Made by a program: the position numbers and the translations under genes. From assembly GCF_026914265.1 (NCBI RefSeq), contig NC_069136.1, positions 25,122,701 to 25,186,700 on the forward strand: a stretch of 64,000 bases of DNA, in the 5' to 3' direction. Under the pieces are notes generated by a model. It was not told where the DNA came from. It searched no databases and saw nothing but the letters and a program-made list of their open reading frames with translations. Shown piece after piece: positions 10,075-22,000 of the stretch. This DNA comes from Mya arenaria. Its lineage: Eukaryota > Mollusca > Bivalvia > Myida > Myidae. Numbering within the stretch: position 1 is the first letter of the stretch; each line of letters opens with the position of its first letter.

Positions 10075-13023
10075 TTAATCGACATCTCTCCCTTTTAACA
10101 TGTCCACAAGATCAATCTGTGAATTTCTGAACACCGCAAGAATGGTTTTGCGGAGAACCGACAAATACGGTTTTCGGCTTCTTCGTTTCCACTCGTACAG
10201 TATGTGGTAAACAAACACATCCCTCGATTCCCTACTATGCTCACGTTGTAACGTTTGCATCGTTGTTTGTGGTATACCAAGCTCAACGCCAAGAAGCCAA
10301 ATGTCTTTGCTGGTTCCAAGCTTTCTAGCAATAACAGACAGTTCTCGATCTTCCGGCACTCTGTCTAATTCTACGTCTTCGTCTTGCTTCTTTAACTTTC
10401 CCATATCTTCCAACGCATCTTTGTACCAACTACCAAGAATATCCGCTTTTGTGATAACATGCGCCTCGCCAAGTGCATGATGGTCACTGCAAGTCTTTTC
10501 GTCTTCGATGATGAAATCATTAACTCTAAATAACCCATGGTTATGTGTGTTCACCCTCGGACATTGAACGTACTCTTCGAAAGGTAAGACACCTTTGACT
10601 GATCGAGATCGCCGCATGAGTCCAAGAATAGCGGTTAGAGTTTTGTATAATGTTTTTCGAACTGTTTTGCAGGTGTATCCATCTATTGCTTTCTCCGGGT
10701 CATCTTGGCTAGACATGAATGCCATTCTGGCGTAAATAATGTGATCTTGATACCACATGCTTAACTGCGAGAGGGGTGATGTCTTGAACACCCCGATGCC
10801 GTTAAACAGCAGTGTCTGCTCACGTGCGTCTGTACTGTATTTAGCAATTTCCCAAGATCGAATGCTGGCTGCAAGAAGTCGGTGAAATACAGCTGGAGGC
10901 ATAAATTTGTCTTTGAAAACGAAGCACAGAGCTTGTGTCGTGAGCCAATTGTGTGGATTCTTTAACTCATCCAAAATAGTTGTATCTGGCATGGATTTAA
11001 GCTGACAAGGAACAATATAAAAATCTAACATTTTTACATTATAGCTGAGTTCTAGTCTGTCTCTGTCTGAATCAACTCTGAATTCTCCTCCCTCAAAAGC
11101 ATGTGTGGACTTATCTTTTTCATCGCCTTCATACATTTCTAACAGTACTGGTTTGGCCAAGATGTTGAGATGTTCCATGTACTTTACAACAACATCCCCA
11201 TGTGCTCGGACATTTTCCGGGCTCCGTTCAATAATTTCTTCCAAAAGCTTCGGCCTTATGACAGCAAATTCTCTGTATTCCTTTCGAAGTGCCGTGTTTT
11301 CCGTTCTTCCACGTTTGTGTGTAATAAAGCACTTAAATGCGTCAATAATCCACTGTGGACAAAGAACAATGCTGTCTTTCAACTCATCTGTATTGAAATA
11401 GAGTATGTTTCCAAACATATGTTCTAGCTGAAGAAACAACTGCAATTGATCCGCATCGACAGGTTTAACAGATTGTTCATTTGCTTTTTCGATTTCACGT
11501 AAAGTCACAACCTCTTTGCCGTTTACACGCAATGAGTCCAATGCACTTTCCAGTTGTACAAAACTTGTCGGATATTTTTCATTCCAGTAAGGTTGCTTTT
11601 CTGCGATTTGTTTCACTTCATCCCTTATTCGATAATAGACTGGGTCGTCAGGCTCAAGGTTGTTGACAAGAAATTTCTTGTCATGTACATGTTGCAACAC
11701 TGGTGTATCTATTAATGTCTCCAAAGCTCTTTCAAAGAACTCTTCCATTTCTTCTTCTTTCTGTTCCTCGCTACATGGCATCTGGTCTCTGTGAGTTCCA
11801 ACCAAAATGATAGTTGGTTGAACAATATGATTTTGAGCTTCGGTTGAACAGTACATATGTATGGAATTGAGCCAAAATCTAAAGGCATCTAAATACGTGA
11901 AGTCTTGGTGAAACAAGCCAGACTGTGAATATCCTTCTTCCACCCTACTATCTAAATCTTTAGTCATGTCCATAAGAAGTAAATAAATACAGCGGCTGTT
12001 AAGGAAGAAATGGTGGGACGAATAGTAAAGATTCTGTCCCGCGAAATCCCACACAGAAACGATTTGCTTGTTGTTGTTTGGTGGATTGACCATTGGTGGT
12101 TGTGTATTGTCCAAATCTAGCACTGTTTGTCCAAATTCTTTGATGAATGCCTTCATAAAATAGTCATCATGTTGAGATCTTAGTTTCTCTTTTACCACAA
12201 CCTGGGAGGTATTTTCCGCTGTTGGTGCATTGCCTTCCTCATTATTTTGATTTTCGAACATAGCATTCCTTATTCTCCCCGCAAACCCAAACATTTCTGA
12301 CTTATCAACTTTTATCCACTTATTGCTGGTATCAGATTTACAAATGTGTACGTCGATTCCTTCTGTACTTTGTGAATGTTCTTTGTCGTGTATTTTATCG
12401 ACTAAATTATTAACAAGTAACGTTTTTCCGACTGACTGAATGCCAACTACCATCAGCCGAATCCTTCGACGGTGTTCATATCCTTTAACCAACGCTTTTG
12501 CAAACAAGTTAAATTCATCAGCATCCAAATCTTCAAGTCCTAATGATGACCACGATTTGTCTGTGCCCACCACATAGTCATAAAAACTCCTTTCAAGAAA
12601 GTCAGGCTTGATCATATTTATTGCCAGCGGTAGAATCTGAGCAGATTTTGCAAGAGCCGCTAAGTCTTCTTTCTTAAATTTTGACTTAATTGGTTGCCAG
12701 ACACTTTCAGTTTCATTTTCTGATAAGACATCACCGTAACACCCTAGTTGTTTTGCCTTGTTGTCTCCAGCTGGGTTTAATATGGTGTCGTTCAGAACAG
12801 CAAGGTTATACTTAATTGGTCGCCAGACACTTTCAGTTCCATTTTTTGATAAAGCGTCTCCGTGACACCCTAGTTGTTCTGCATTGTTTTCTTCAGATGG
12901 AATTAATCTGGTGGCGTTCACCTCACCAAGGTGTTTATGTAAGTCTAGGTCTCTCCTGATCCTAGCTAATTCATCGCCTAGTATACGCAAGTTTTCATCT
13001 ACTTTGTCCTGGCCTTCTGCCAT
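10075..13023 (-). CDS. ROCO-type GTPase (Roc-COR) with C-terminal death domain
   Basis: An intact 982-residue single-exon ORF. The P-loop is GIQSVGKT (194-201), the G3 motif is DFAGQ (326-330) and the G4 motif is THRD (410-413), which together give a Roc GTPase. It is followed by a COR-like region (about 430-800, including the block LEHMFGNILYFNT). Residues about 890-975 (start ELSVIARKLG, ending near LVDML) look like a death domain. Such proteins are predicted cytosolic GTP-regulated scaffolds that recruit partners through death-domain contacts; the cell-death or immune role is inferred. Residues 32-73 and 74-115 are a 42-residue direct duplication (QLGCHGD/QLGCYGD and ESVWRPIK/ESVWQPIK). 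A TTTGCAG acceptor sits 33 bases upstream of the ATG, so a non-coding first exon upstream is likely. No transmembrane segment was seen. Confidence 0.93.
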   Translation of the reverse strand: MAEGQDKVDENLRILGDELARIRRDLDLHKHLGEVNATRLIPSEENNAEQLGCHGDALSKNGTESVWRPIKYNLAVLNDTILNPAGDNKAKQLGCYGDVLSENETESVWQPIKSKFKKEDLAALAKSAQILPLAINMIKPDFLERSFYDYVVGTDKSWSSLGLEDLDADEFNLFAKALVKGYEHRRRIRLMVVGIQSVGKTLLVNNLVDKIHDKEHSQSTEGIDVHICKSDTSNKWIKVDKSEMFGFAGRIRNAMFENQNNEEGNAPTAENTSQVVVKEKLRSQHDDYFMKAFIKEFGQTVLDLDNTQPPMVNPPNNNKQIVSVWDFAGQNLYYSSHHFFLNSRCIYLLLMDMTKDLDSRVEEGYSQSGLFHQDFTYLDAFRFWLNSIHMYCSTEAQNHIVQPTIILVGTHRDQMPCSEEQKEEEMEEFFERALETLIDTPVLQHVHDKKFLVNNLEPDDPVYYRIRDEVKQIAEKQPYWNEKYPTSFVQLESALDSLRVNGKEVVTLREIEKANEQSVKPVDADQLQLFLQLEHMFGNILYFNTDELKDSIVLCPQWIIDAFKCFITHKRGRTENTALRKEYREFAVIRPKLLEEIIERSPENVRAHGDVVVKYMEHLNILAKPVLLEMYEGDEKDKSTHAFEGGEFRVDSDRDRLELSYNVKMLDFYIVPCQLKSMPDTTILDELKNPHNWLTTQALCFVFKDKFMPPAVFHRLLAASIRSWEIAKYSTDAREQTLLFNGIGVFKTSPLSQLSMWYQDHIIYARMAFMSSQDDPEKAIDGYTCKTVRKTLYKTLTAILGLMRRSRSVKGVLPFEEYVQCPRVNTHNHGLFRVNDFIIEDEKTCSDHHALGEAHVITKADILGSWYKDALEDMGKLKKQDEDVELDRVPEDRELSVIARKLGTSKDIWLLGVELGIPQTTMQTLQREHSRESRDVFVYHILYEWKRRSRKPYLSVLRKTILAVFRNSQIDLVDMLKGRDVD

Positions 13024-13782
13024 GATTATACGTGGACGATGAACGTGTCCTCAACTCTGCAAATAGAATTGTACGTAGGTTGTATATACCCTTGACGATT
13101 AATAAAGGCCAATTAAGACGCCTTAAAATTTGTACAAAGATGTTAATATATATAGTTTAGTAGACGTCTACATTTGAACAGCCTTTCACCAAAATTTATT
13201 GCAACTAGGTCATTGCCAAGAGAGATTAGGCTGCAGCTGCAATTCAGCAATATTAGTTTAAATGACTCTGTATTTACTAGCGAACAGTTGTTCCGGAATT
13301 TTTTTATTTGTGCCAAGTTGTATTTAAACGTCACTAGTCTAAAAGGCCACTTATATGTCGAAATTATCCTCCGCGGGGGATATAAATGAAACAAATAAAG
13401 AAATAACCTGTTTTAAATATCATTTCATTATTTACTTCAATTTTCTTTTTGAAATTACTCGGCATGTGTATCAAACAAGGGCTTAAGGGTACCATGTGTA
13501 TGTCTGATCTATTTATTTTATTTCCAAGTGTGTCAATTAAGTCTTTCTTTGTGACACATTTACAGTTGAACTCCTATTGCAGCTGATACTTTGAAGTTAT
13601 CAATTTTATTAAACACACACTAGCTAATTATTTTATTTTTTTTTAGAATGAAATCGTGAAACTTGACCTCGTACAGTTTAAATGTTATTTCCTGAAAGTC
13701 TTACAATATTTGTTTTTAAAGATCAAGCGATTTCTTTTAAGTGATCATTTCCCTGATTTAACTGCAACAAAATATCACATAT
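13024..13782. other. Upstream flank of the ROCO gene
   Basis: On the minus strand CTATTTGCAG ends at 13057 and is a good 3' splice site, placing 5'-UTR sequence at 13024-13056. The rest is AT-rich and unassigned; the overlapping ORFs at 13143-13394 on both strands are unconvincing. Confidence 0.45.
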
Positions 13783-14451
13783 CAGTGGCGTAGCTATCTC
13801 TCTATTCTTGTGGATTTATAATTGTGCTATCGGGAGTTGGTGTGTGTGTGGGGGGGGGGCGAGGCATGCCACTCGGAAAATTTTGAAAACCATGGTGCAT
13901 TCAGGGCGTTCTGAGGTGCTTTATTTATTACTGGAAAATGTACAGTGTTATGGCCATGTAGTCAAGTACGCATACTGCAACTCTGGTTGATTAATTCTGT
14001 CAGAATTATGTGGATTCAGCCGCGTACTCGCGTATAGGCAGCTACGCGCCTGCAAACGCTATTGATTATTATATAATATATATGTTAGTAACTTTCTTCA
14101 TTAAAGTGTGTTATGTACATTCCAATACAATAACGTGGCATTTTATTCTCAATATCATTTTTTTTCAATGTCCATATTAACGCGTCAAAAAGACACGGGG
14201 TGGGGGTGGGGGCAAAATTCACCCCATTGGCAAGTCAAGTGAAGTCAGTACATCTGTCTGTTTATATTGCCGGAAACTATATTCACCAATCAACAGACAA
14301 GCTATGTTGTGGGCGTACCTGCTGGATGATTTTGAAATCGTACGCACGTACACATGAGCGGACTATCGATATTTGAAGGTCAATAATAAGTTTGGCTTCA
14401 ATATGCCTTACGGGTTAGGAGTTTGCTGGAGAATACCTAGTTACGCCCCTG
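13783..14451. mobile_element. CAGTGGCGTAGC-terminus MITE(s)
   Basis: The left end CAGTGGCGTAGCTATC at 13783 pairs with an inverted end near 14055 (reverse complement CAGGCGCGTAGCTGCC). A further inverted end lies at 14451 (reverse complement CAGGGGCGTAACTAG). This is either one 670-bp element or a 273-bp element beside a fragment of another. The same termini occur in the cleaner copy at 57957-58257. Confidence 0.55.
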
Positions 14452-15074
14452 TATGTATAGCTAATGACCGAAATGTTGGGCATATACACGTAATCATACA
14501 CATCATAAACATTAGAAACACGGAAAACGTTTGATTTGTTTATTTCATGTTGTATGTTGTAATTGTATCTTAATATTAGAATACAAACTTGAAAACGTGT
14601 TTACCTGTTTGACCCACTTGTCAAGTTGATGTTTCAAGGTTTAACTACATGTTATGAATCCAGAGATGAGATTTACAAATCGTAAGATCTACAAAGAAGG
14701 TTCATGATCCGAACTTGGAACACATTGGATGAAAGTATTGATTTAAATCCGTTAAACCTTATTGTTTTACGCTTAAAGTTTCCCTCACTTCCGCATCATA
14801 CACACACGCCATTTTCATCTTTCTCACTTCTGCTATCACAAGGTCAAAAGTTCAGACAAACAGCGAAAGTATAGATGAACACGTTAAAGTTACTCGCTCA
14901 TGGTTTATAAATAGCATTATTTAATTGCGAAATAAAGTGTGGAATATCATAAGGAGCTTTAAAACAAAAATACAAAAAGCTGGAACCCTTCAGCAATTGT
15001 TGATTGATATTTGCTCAAATATCGACTTAAAAGACCACAATTTTCATTAGCGTTTAGCGATTTAAAATTACGAC
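14452..15074. other. Non-coding, nothing recognised
   Basis: AT-rich sequence without a supported feature. Confidence 0.4.
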
Positions 15075-15287
15075 CACAGGTGTCCGTCACATAGCCAGAT
15101 CACTAAAGTATGGCCCTTCAGTCCTTTGATATTGTTTAAAAATATAAAAAAAATGATAAAATGACATTTCAATAAATTTCTAAGAGTATAACTTGAAAAA
15201 AAAATGAAATGACTTTTTCTAAACAATATCAATTAAAGGACTGAAGGGCCATATTTTAGCGATCAAGCTATGTGATGAACACCTTTG
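15075..15287. mobile_element. MITE with about 65-bp terminal inverted repeats
   Basis: The left arm contains GTCACATAGCCAGATC, TATGGCCCTTCAGTCCTTT and GATATTGTTTA. The same blocks return in reverse complement at the right end (ATCACATAGCTTGATC onward). The internal part is short, A/T-rich and non-coding. Confidence 0.8.
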
Positions 15288-15345
15288 ATTGAAATTATCA
15301 CGTGGTGTTATCAATGTACCCTTAACAGGTCAACAGGTTTGTTAA

Positions 15346-15424
15346 AGTCCTGGTGGCTGTGTGGACTAGCCGGCTGTTGTTTTTTTCTTGACTTTACCGG
15401 CGTGGGTTCAAACCACACTAAAAC
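15346..15424 (+). mobile_element. tRNA-like SINE head (degenerate)
   Basis: GTGGCTGTGTGGACTAGCC resembles an A box, and GCGTGGGTTCAAACCAC fits a B box. A T-rich insertion sits where the anticodon arm should be, so a functional tRNA is unlikely. Confidence 0.4.
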
Positions 15425-16203
15425 AAAAATCCCGTTTTATGCTATAACTGTATTTTTATGTGCAAATTCGATATCATAGAGTGAAATAATGATAAAAAAA
15501 GTGTGTTTCGATGCATTACTGGGAAAACTATTTCAATTTGGTCCTAAAACATGAACGAGTCACTTTAACCTTGTCAGTATATGTTAGTGATGTAATTGAA
15601 GCGTATCGAAATACTGCATTTCAAAACTATATTATAAACTGAAAAAATACAAGTCATTTTCAAACAAATGCATTTGTCTTCCTCTCTTAAATATTTAGCT
15701 GATTGTTTATTATAATAATTATTTTTATCATAAATTAAATTATGGAAGATTTCTTGCACAGTTTCTTATCATGATTAACATATTGTTTGTAAAGGTTCAA
15801 ACAATTGACATTCTAATCTAGACCACTATCTTTTTACTTGACGTAAATACTGTCAAAACCAGCAGAAAGAAACATTAATAGGTGGCTTAATGTGGTAGTA
15901 AAGTAAACGACGAAAAGCCCTGTAGTACTATTCCGTAAACCGGGTCAAATGAGGATTTGCCTAATGTACATAGAAGAAGATTTTATTATGCAACCAAATC
16001 TAACAAGATCCATGGCATAGCAGAATTAACAACAACGTATACTAATATACTGGTACGGCAAGATGTCATCTGGCATGGTAAGTTTACATAATATCTTCAA
16101 ATAGCAATATGAGGCTTACTTGAAGGAAGAATTTCATGTCGTACCGGAGAGACAACATGTTTTCGATTCAAAACATATAGGTAAAAGCACGTCAGTCATA
16201 TAC
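15425..16203. other. Non-coding, nothing recognised
   Basis: AT-rich sequence; no gene or clear repeat. Confidence 0.4.
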
Positions 16204-16495
16204 TTAGTGGCGTCTTTTTTCAAAAGCCTTGAAAGTAAATGTGGCAAGATTCTTTAATTCGACTGAACGTTCACTATTAATCAATTGCATAACTTTTTGA
16301 AGAAACTTGGGATTACGCCAAAAGTAGTTGTTTATATATTTTTCCTGATATCTTTAATTTATAACTATCGCATTCCAAAACAAAATTAAATTCATCTTCC
16401 AATACCCCGCATTTTATACATTTGCGTTCGTGATATGGTAACTTTTTGGGTCTACGCCACTTTCCGGTTTCCCCAGCTAGATAACAACTTGAAAG
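16204..16495 (-). mobile_element. LINE ORF2 C-terminal remnant (zinc-knuckle end)
   Basis: The minus-strand peptide contains GKWRRPKKLPYHERKCIKCG, then EDEFNFVLECDSY. After a stop come NPKFLQKVMQLINS and LATFTFKAFEKRRH. The CxxC...HxxxC-like block with ExxxxFxLxCxxY is the usual C-terminal end of many animal non-LTR retrotransposon polyproteins. It has stops and no RT core and is distinct from the remnants at 6870 and 49340. Confidence 0.65.
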
Positions 16496-16996
16496 TGTAC
16501 ATTAGTTTAAAGATACACTCTCACAGATCGACCGTTTTGACAACTTTTTTATCTTGGTATCAGCCAATTTTGGCGTAAATGTCTTGAAACCAGTGAAACA
16601 AGACCACAGACAAAAGATCTAGTCACAGGTTTTCATATTTACGTTCAAAAATTTAAAGTTTTATGCCGAACAGCTCATTATATTTATAGCGTTTACGTAT
16701 TGATTTTAGCCATAAAAATTTCGAAGGTAAATATGAAAACTGCGATCTGATAATTTGTCACCAGTCTTATTCCACTGGTTTGCAGACATAAATGCAAAAA
16801 ATTGGCTCGTTCCAAGTCAAAAATGTTGTTAAAACGATCAATCGGTGAGAGTGCAGCTTCAATGTTTTCACTTAATTGGCGATCAACATGCGTACAAGTG
16901 GCCACGGCTTCGAGTGTTTTCGGATGCTGGCCTAAGTTCCTAATCTTACTGTTATATTAATGATTTAACCATTTGGTTGACCATAGAGGTTTCAAG

Positions 16997-17257
16997 GGCG
17001 GCTCCAGAATTTTACGTTCGAGGGGGCGTAACTAATGGACGTATTTTTTTTTACTTGTGCCTTCACTCCGAACCGACATGTATTTGGTTGAAAATGGGGG
17101 TATGGGGGTACTGCGCCAAGAAAAAAAAATCTAGTCTGCAAAGGTGCATTTTGGGCGTATTCAGTATATTTTTTTTTTCTACAATGAAATAAAAAATAAA
17201 CTTGGACGATTTTTTAGGGGGGGGGGGGGGTCGGGTGCCCCGCCTCCTGAATCCGCT
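16997..17257. mobile_element. MITE with GGCGGNTCCAGNA-type ends
   Basis: The left end GGCGGCTCCAGAATTTT and the right end (reverse complement AGCGGATTCAGGAGGCGGG) are imperfect inverted repeats. A G-tract of about 12 bases lies near the right end. The ORFs that cross it are compositional. Confidence 0.55.
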
Positions 17258-17462
17258 AATGGGTTTTTGCCAGAGCTTCCCCTTTATATAGTGTGCAACT
17301 TGCGGGCTCGCGGCTGCTTCTTGGATTTTTGTTGTTTTGGACCTAGACACTTGTACACATTTACAATCACTTTAGTATACAATGAAAGCTACAGTGACAT
17401 TACCAGTAGTCAACCATTCCAATATAAACAACAAGGTCAGGGCGACACTAAATGACACTTAA

Positions 17463-17965
17463 CGCCCGGTTAGGTCAATCGGTAGAGCGTTGGACTGTGA
17501 ATCGGACAACCCGGGTTCGATTCCCGGGCGGACCAGGTCACTTCTGTTATGATTGGTTATGAAATCCTTTCTACGACCATTCGCACTGTACCACTGCCCA
17601 AGGCATTTACCGAAGTTGTCAGTTCCTTGCAGAGGTGAAAGCACCTAGTACTGGTTAACCTCCCAGGATAGGTGTGCGGTGGTTAAACTTTCACTCTGGG
17701 ACCCTTAAATTTGCTCACGCCGGGAGTATACTCTACTTACACCATCACCGACACTAGATGAAAGTCACAAACGTACTAACACCACACACGCATCAAATAG
17801 CTTTACCAATACATGGTGGGATTACCGCCTTAGAATGGTCATTGAAACAAGAGTTGTGCTGTTGTTCCATGTTTCTGGTTTGTAATTGTTTGTTTTTGTG
17901 TTCTATGTCTTTGGCATTGACCCTGTGCCATTAAACTGGGGTTTAAACTTGTTGACTGATTAATT
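17463..17965 (+). mobile_element. SINE with tRNA-His-like head
   Basis: The head has an A-box-like TTAGGTCAATCGGTAGAG, a GTG anticodon in CTGTGAA and a B box GGGTTCGATTCCC. The 5' acceptor strand (CGCCCGG) does not pair with the 3' strand (GCGGACC), so it is not a working tRNA gene. The 3' 120 bases (CTGTTGTTCCATG ... GTTTAAACTT) recur at 33700-33835, which supports a SINE family with a shared tail. Confidence 0.75.
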
Positions 17966-18793
17966 TCTGGTTTAAATTGATGTGTACAATGCATCGAATC
18001 TTACTTACTGCTGATCACATCGCACACGTGCACCTTTCGCAGTTTTTGAGCATTTTTCAAATTTGAAATTTACAAGTGTCGTCAACCACGTTAAACCCAG
18101 TAAGTTTAGAAACAGCGTCGGTATATTGTATTTTGTTGCGTTTATTATTCTTATTATGTAATTTATTGGCCTCCTTCTGGCTTGCATTGAAAATTTTAGC
18201 CTTGTTTTGAGAAAATACTGTATATGCTGATTTTTAGACCATCTCATTTCTATCCCTTTAAGCATATAATTTACTTTTTTTTTTTGGTAAAAGATTTGCC
18301 TTATAAAAAAGAAGTAAAACTCATCTACCTTCTCTATTTTTTGTGGGCATGAAACCTCAGACAAGATGCCCCAAATGTTCTAAAGGGTGACACATTTCTG
18401 TTTATATCTTTCATAAGAACATTGATAATGATAATATGTGAATTTAAGAAAGATGCCTATATCCGTCATTCAGTTTATCAATAGTCATTAAATATGAAAA
18501 TTTTGCTAAAAAGATTACATGTCGGAAAATAGCTCATTGAGTTAATGTTTCTTGTTAACATTTACCCGACTTTAAATAAAGATATAAAGATTCTTGTATT
18601 TTCTTGTATCTTGTAATATACTCAACAGTAACATTTGTTTTCAGATTTAAAAACAAAGTCCTTATAAACATAGTCCATAAAGTGTAATATCAATTTTCAA
18701 ACATGTATATATATTTTCAAACATACACATTACTGCCTTTAGTATTTAATATAAACATTGTACAAACAAACAACACATAGGACTACTGACATA
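17966..18793. other. Downstream flank of ALG9
   Basis: AT-rich. A minus-strand 119-codon ORF (18005-18364) shows no recognisable domain and is left out as unsupported. Confidence 0.4.
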
Positions 18794-18799
18794 TTTATT
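18794..18799 (-). promoter_or_regulatory. AATAAA polyadenylation signal of ALG9
   Basis: A canonical AATAAA on the minus strand, about 86 bases after the ALG9 stop codon. Confidence 0.7.
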
Positions 18800-18884
18800 G
18801 CATACACTTGAAAAATAATTCAAGTTCAATTTTTTAATATATACATCATAATTGCATCAAATTTTACACCCTAGTGTGCCTAGG

Positions 18885-19014
18885 CTATCTAGTGTGTTTC
18901 TGCGATCTGTTGGTTTTCTTAGTTCTTGTTGTTTTCAATAAATTGTAGTTTTCATACACACAGTATCTACTGGACACAAATGGAATGTAAAATGCCCTGA
19001 ACACTCTGTGGGAC
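18885..19014 (-). CDS. ALG9: ALG9 exon 16 with stop codon
   Basis: Encodes RVFRAFYIPFVSSRY and NYNLLK, ends in a Lys/Arg-rich tail and TAG. Confidence 0.93.
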
Positions 19015-22000
19015 CTGAAATGTATAAATGATGTATCAGGTATTAGACTTGCCACAGGTCTGTAGTAATAATTGGTCTACTAATAGTGGTTGTTAACCGG
19101 CTCTTTGCAGAACTATGTGTAAACCCCATTAGAATCTTGCCTGTCAGTTTGAACAGTACCATGCCTGCAGACAGGTGCCTCTCTTGACCTCTTAGATATC
19201 CTCAAGAGACATCATAATTTGCACTAGTACAACTTATAGCTAAGCTACAGGTGCCAGATATATTACTTTTGGTTTAGCTCAAAGCCGGGGGGGGGGGGGG
19301 TAAAGAATCTCAAAACTCCCCCTACCCCTCAAATATTGACCAAAAATAAATCTAGCACAGGATTATCATATAAATGTAAGTATGAACATTATGCTTTTTT
19401 GTATGTATCTTTTTTTCATCAAACCATTAAAATACTAATATTATGTTAAAAAACACACACACACATTTTATATACAGAACATTATATAAAACAAGAGTGA
19501 CACTCACAAAATACGCCCATCAATAATTTCTTGGATTCTAAGACAACTTACTGTCACATAACTGTTCAAATTAGACAGTGGACAAAGCAAAAATGGCAAA
19601 TTTTGACCAATTCAAGGGCCATAATCCTGAAGAGCCTGGCTGGTTATAGAACTTTGCCAAGAATATATACCAACAAACATTTATAGTAGCAAGTTTGGTG
19701 AAATTCGGATAAAAACTGTTCAAGTTTGAGAGTAGACAAAGCTAAAATGGCCAATTTTGATAAATTCAGGGGGCCATAACTCTAGAGTGCCTAAAGCGAT
19801 TAGGCTGGTTATCAAACTTGACCTAGATATTTCACCAACAAACACTTTCATGAAGTTTGGTGGAAATTGGATGAGAAATGTTCAAGTTAGAGAGCGGACA
19901 AAGCTAAAATGGACAATTTTGACAAATTCAGGGGGCCATAACTCTGGAGTGCCTAAAGCGATTTGGCTGGTTATTGAACTTGACCGAGATATTTCACCAA
20001 CAAACACTTTCATGACGTTTGGTGGAAATTGGATGAGAAATGATCAAGTTAGAGAGCGGACAAAGCTAAAATGGCCAATTTTGACAAATTCAGGGGGCCA
20101 TAACTCTGGAGTGCCTAAAGCGATTTGGCTGGTTATCGAACTTGACCTAGATATTTCACCAACAAACACTTTCATGAAGTTTGGTGGAAATTGGATGAGA
20201 AATGTTCAAGTTAGAGAGCGGACAACATTGTGGAACCGCCCGCCCGCCCGCCGCCCGCCCGCCATGGGTGTTCCCATAATACAGCCATCGTAAGATGGGC
20301 ATATAAAAACTAATTATTCAATTTAAACAAGTTGAAAAACATAACTATTAATTGCTTTAGAAGATGATCCTTGTAGGCTTTAAGCTTTGGATGAATTTTC
20401 GTTTAAATTTCATCTAAAAAAGGACAACACTTACAAATAAGATGACTCCAAAGCTTAAACAATGCCTCAACAAGAAAATAATCTTTACCAAGTTCGAGGA
20501 ATATACAACAAGTTTAGTAATTCAAAAGTAATTAATCAGACACGAAAATAACACTGTGACAATATTGAAGATGCCGGACAAAGTCATTCCTATTTGTCTG
20601 CTGACACAGTGAATTTTTTAATCCCATGCAAGTTTGAGTATCTTTAACTGAACATTTGCACCAAGTTTCATTTGAATATCAGATATAACAGCCTCGGTGA
20701 AAGCATTTTTTAACGACATCAATGCCTACGACTATGGTCATACCTAATATTTATTTCTTTAAAAAGCAAATAAAAAACAAATGAACCATGATATTGTTCC
20801 GTCAAGAATTTGTTACTTATGCTGTGCAGAACCAGGGGGGCGTTTCAATCAATCTCTTTGTCAATTATAATCGTGAAATAAAATATTCTTAATGTCAAAA
20901 TTTCATTATTGTGTTTACCCAGCATTGAAAATAAACACAAAGTTTAGGAAATTAAAAAAATCGATGTAATTACCATAAGTAACGTTTATTCAGACTTAAG
21001 ATAATTGCAGTTAAGACTAAAATCATTTATAGAAACGACCCCCAGTACAGGAAAAGCTACAATAAATTGGACCTATTCAGGATGGTAGACAAGATATACC
21101 TAGACTATACAAACCTGGAAGCATCTAAGAATGGTATTGAGACTAGAGTTGTCCACTCCTCAGTTTTTTGGGAATATCTCGGTTCATGAGTTGTCTCCCT
21201 TGGAAGATCTAAATCCACTAAATAATGGCACTTGGAAACGTTCACCTAAAGTATGCAATTTTTCAATTTTAAAATCATTTTTAAATCTGTACTGGTATAT
21301 TTTTTGAAATAAAATAAAAAAATAACTTCATATACAACACTGATGTAGCTTATAAACTAATTTTGCATTCATAAGAAATGTTGTTTAATGAAATTGAACA
21401 AGTAAGGGGTCAAGCCATAACACTGCCAATGGCAAGGGCAGACCTTTAGAAACTTTAAAACAATACCTTTAAATACCTCGATAGGCAGATGTTTATAAGC
21501 CAACAATGTGACTTTTTATGCATTAGTTCTCAACTTCATAAATTCAAACCAAAATCTAATTTGGTGTTTTATAATGACTAAGATATGGTTTTTTTACAAT
21601 GTTTTCAAAAGGTTATGCATGGTAAATGAATGAACAACTTATTAACCTGCTGCATGTAGGTGAAAGCAATACAAATATGCAGTTAAAATGTCTTGCTTAA
21701 AGTCATGAAGAGCGCCATGCAGCCAATACTCATTAGTTTATTTTTCAGTCAAACAAGAGACATATAGTGAGAATTATTAGATACCGAGTGATGAACCTCA
21801 AACACACATTTATACAAACTTTAAAGCATACATGGATGTGCGTATTGTCTCATATAACATGTGTACCAAGTTTCATTAAAAAATCTTGAATACTCTTAGG
21901 TATGGCCAAAATTGATGTTTTTGCAAGGGGTCGTCAACAAGGCTATGACAATACCTGGAAAATTGGACGATCTAAAATTCACATATGCCATAAAAATTAA

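Noticed and set aside
17459..17535. A functional tRNA-His gene
   Set aside because: The 5' acceptor strand does not pair with the 3' strand and the D stem is broken; better read as a SINE head.
18005..18364. 119-codon minus-strand ORF downstream of ALG9
   Set aside because: No recognisable domain; Lys/Phe/Tyr-rich as expected for AT-rich DNA, and beyond the ALG9 polyadenylation signal.
19757..20293. 178-codon ORF
   Set aside because: Runs through 162-bp units of a non-coding tandem-core element.
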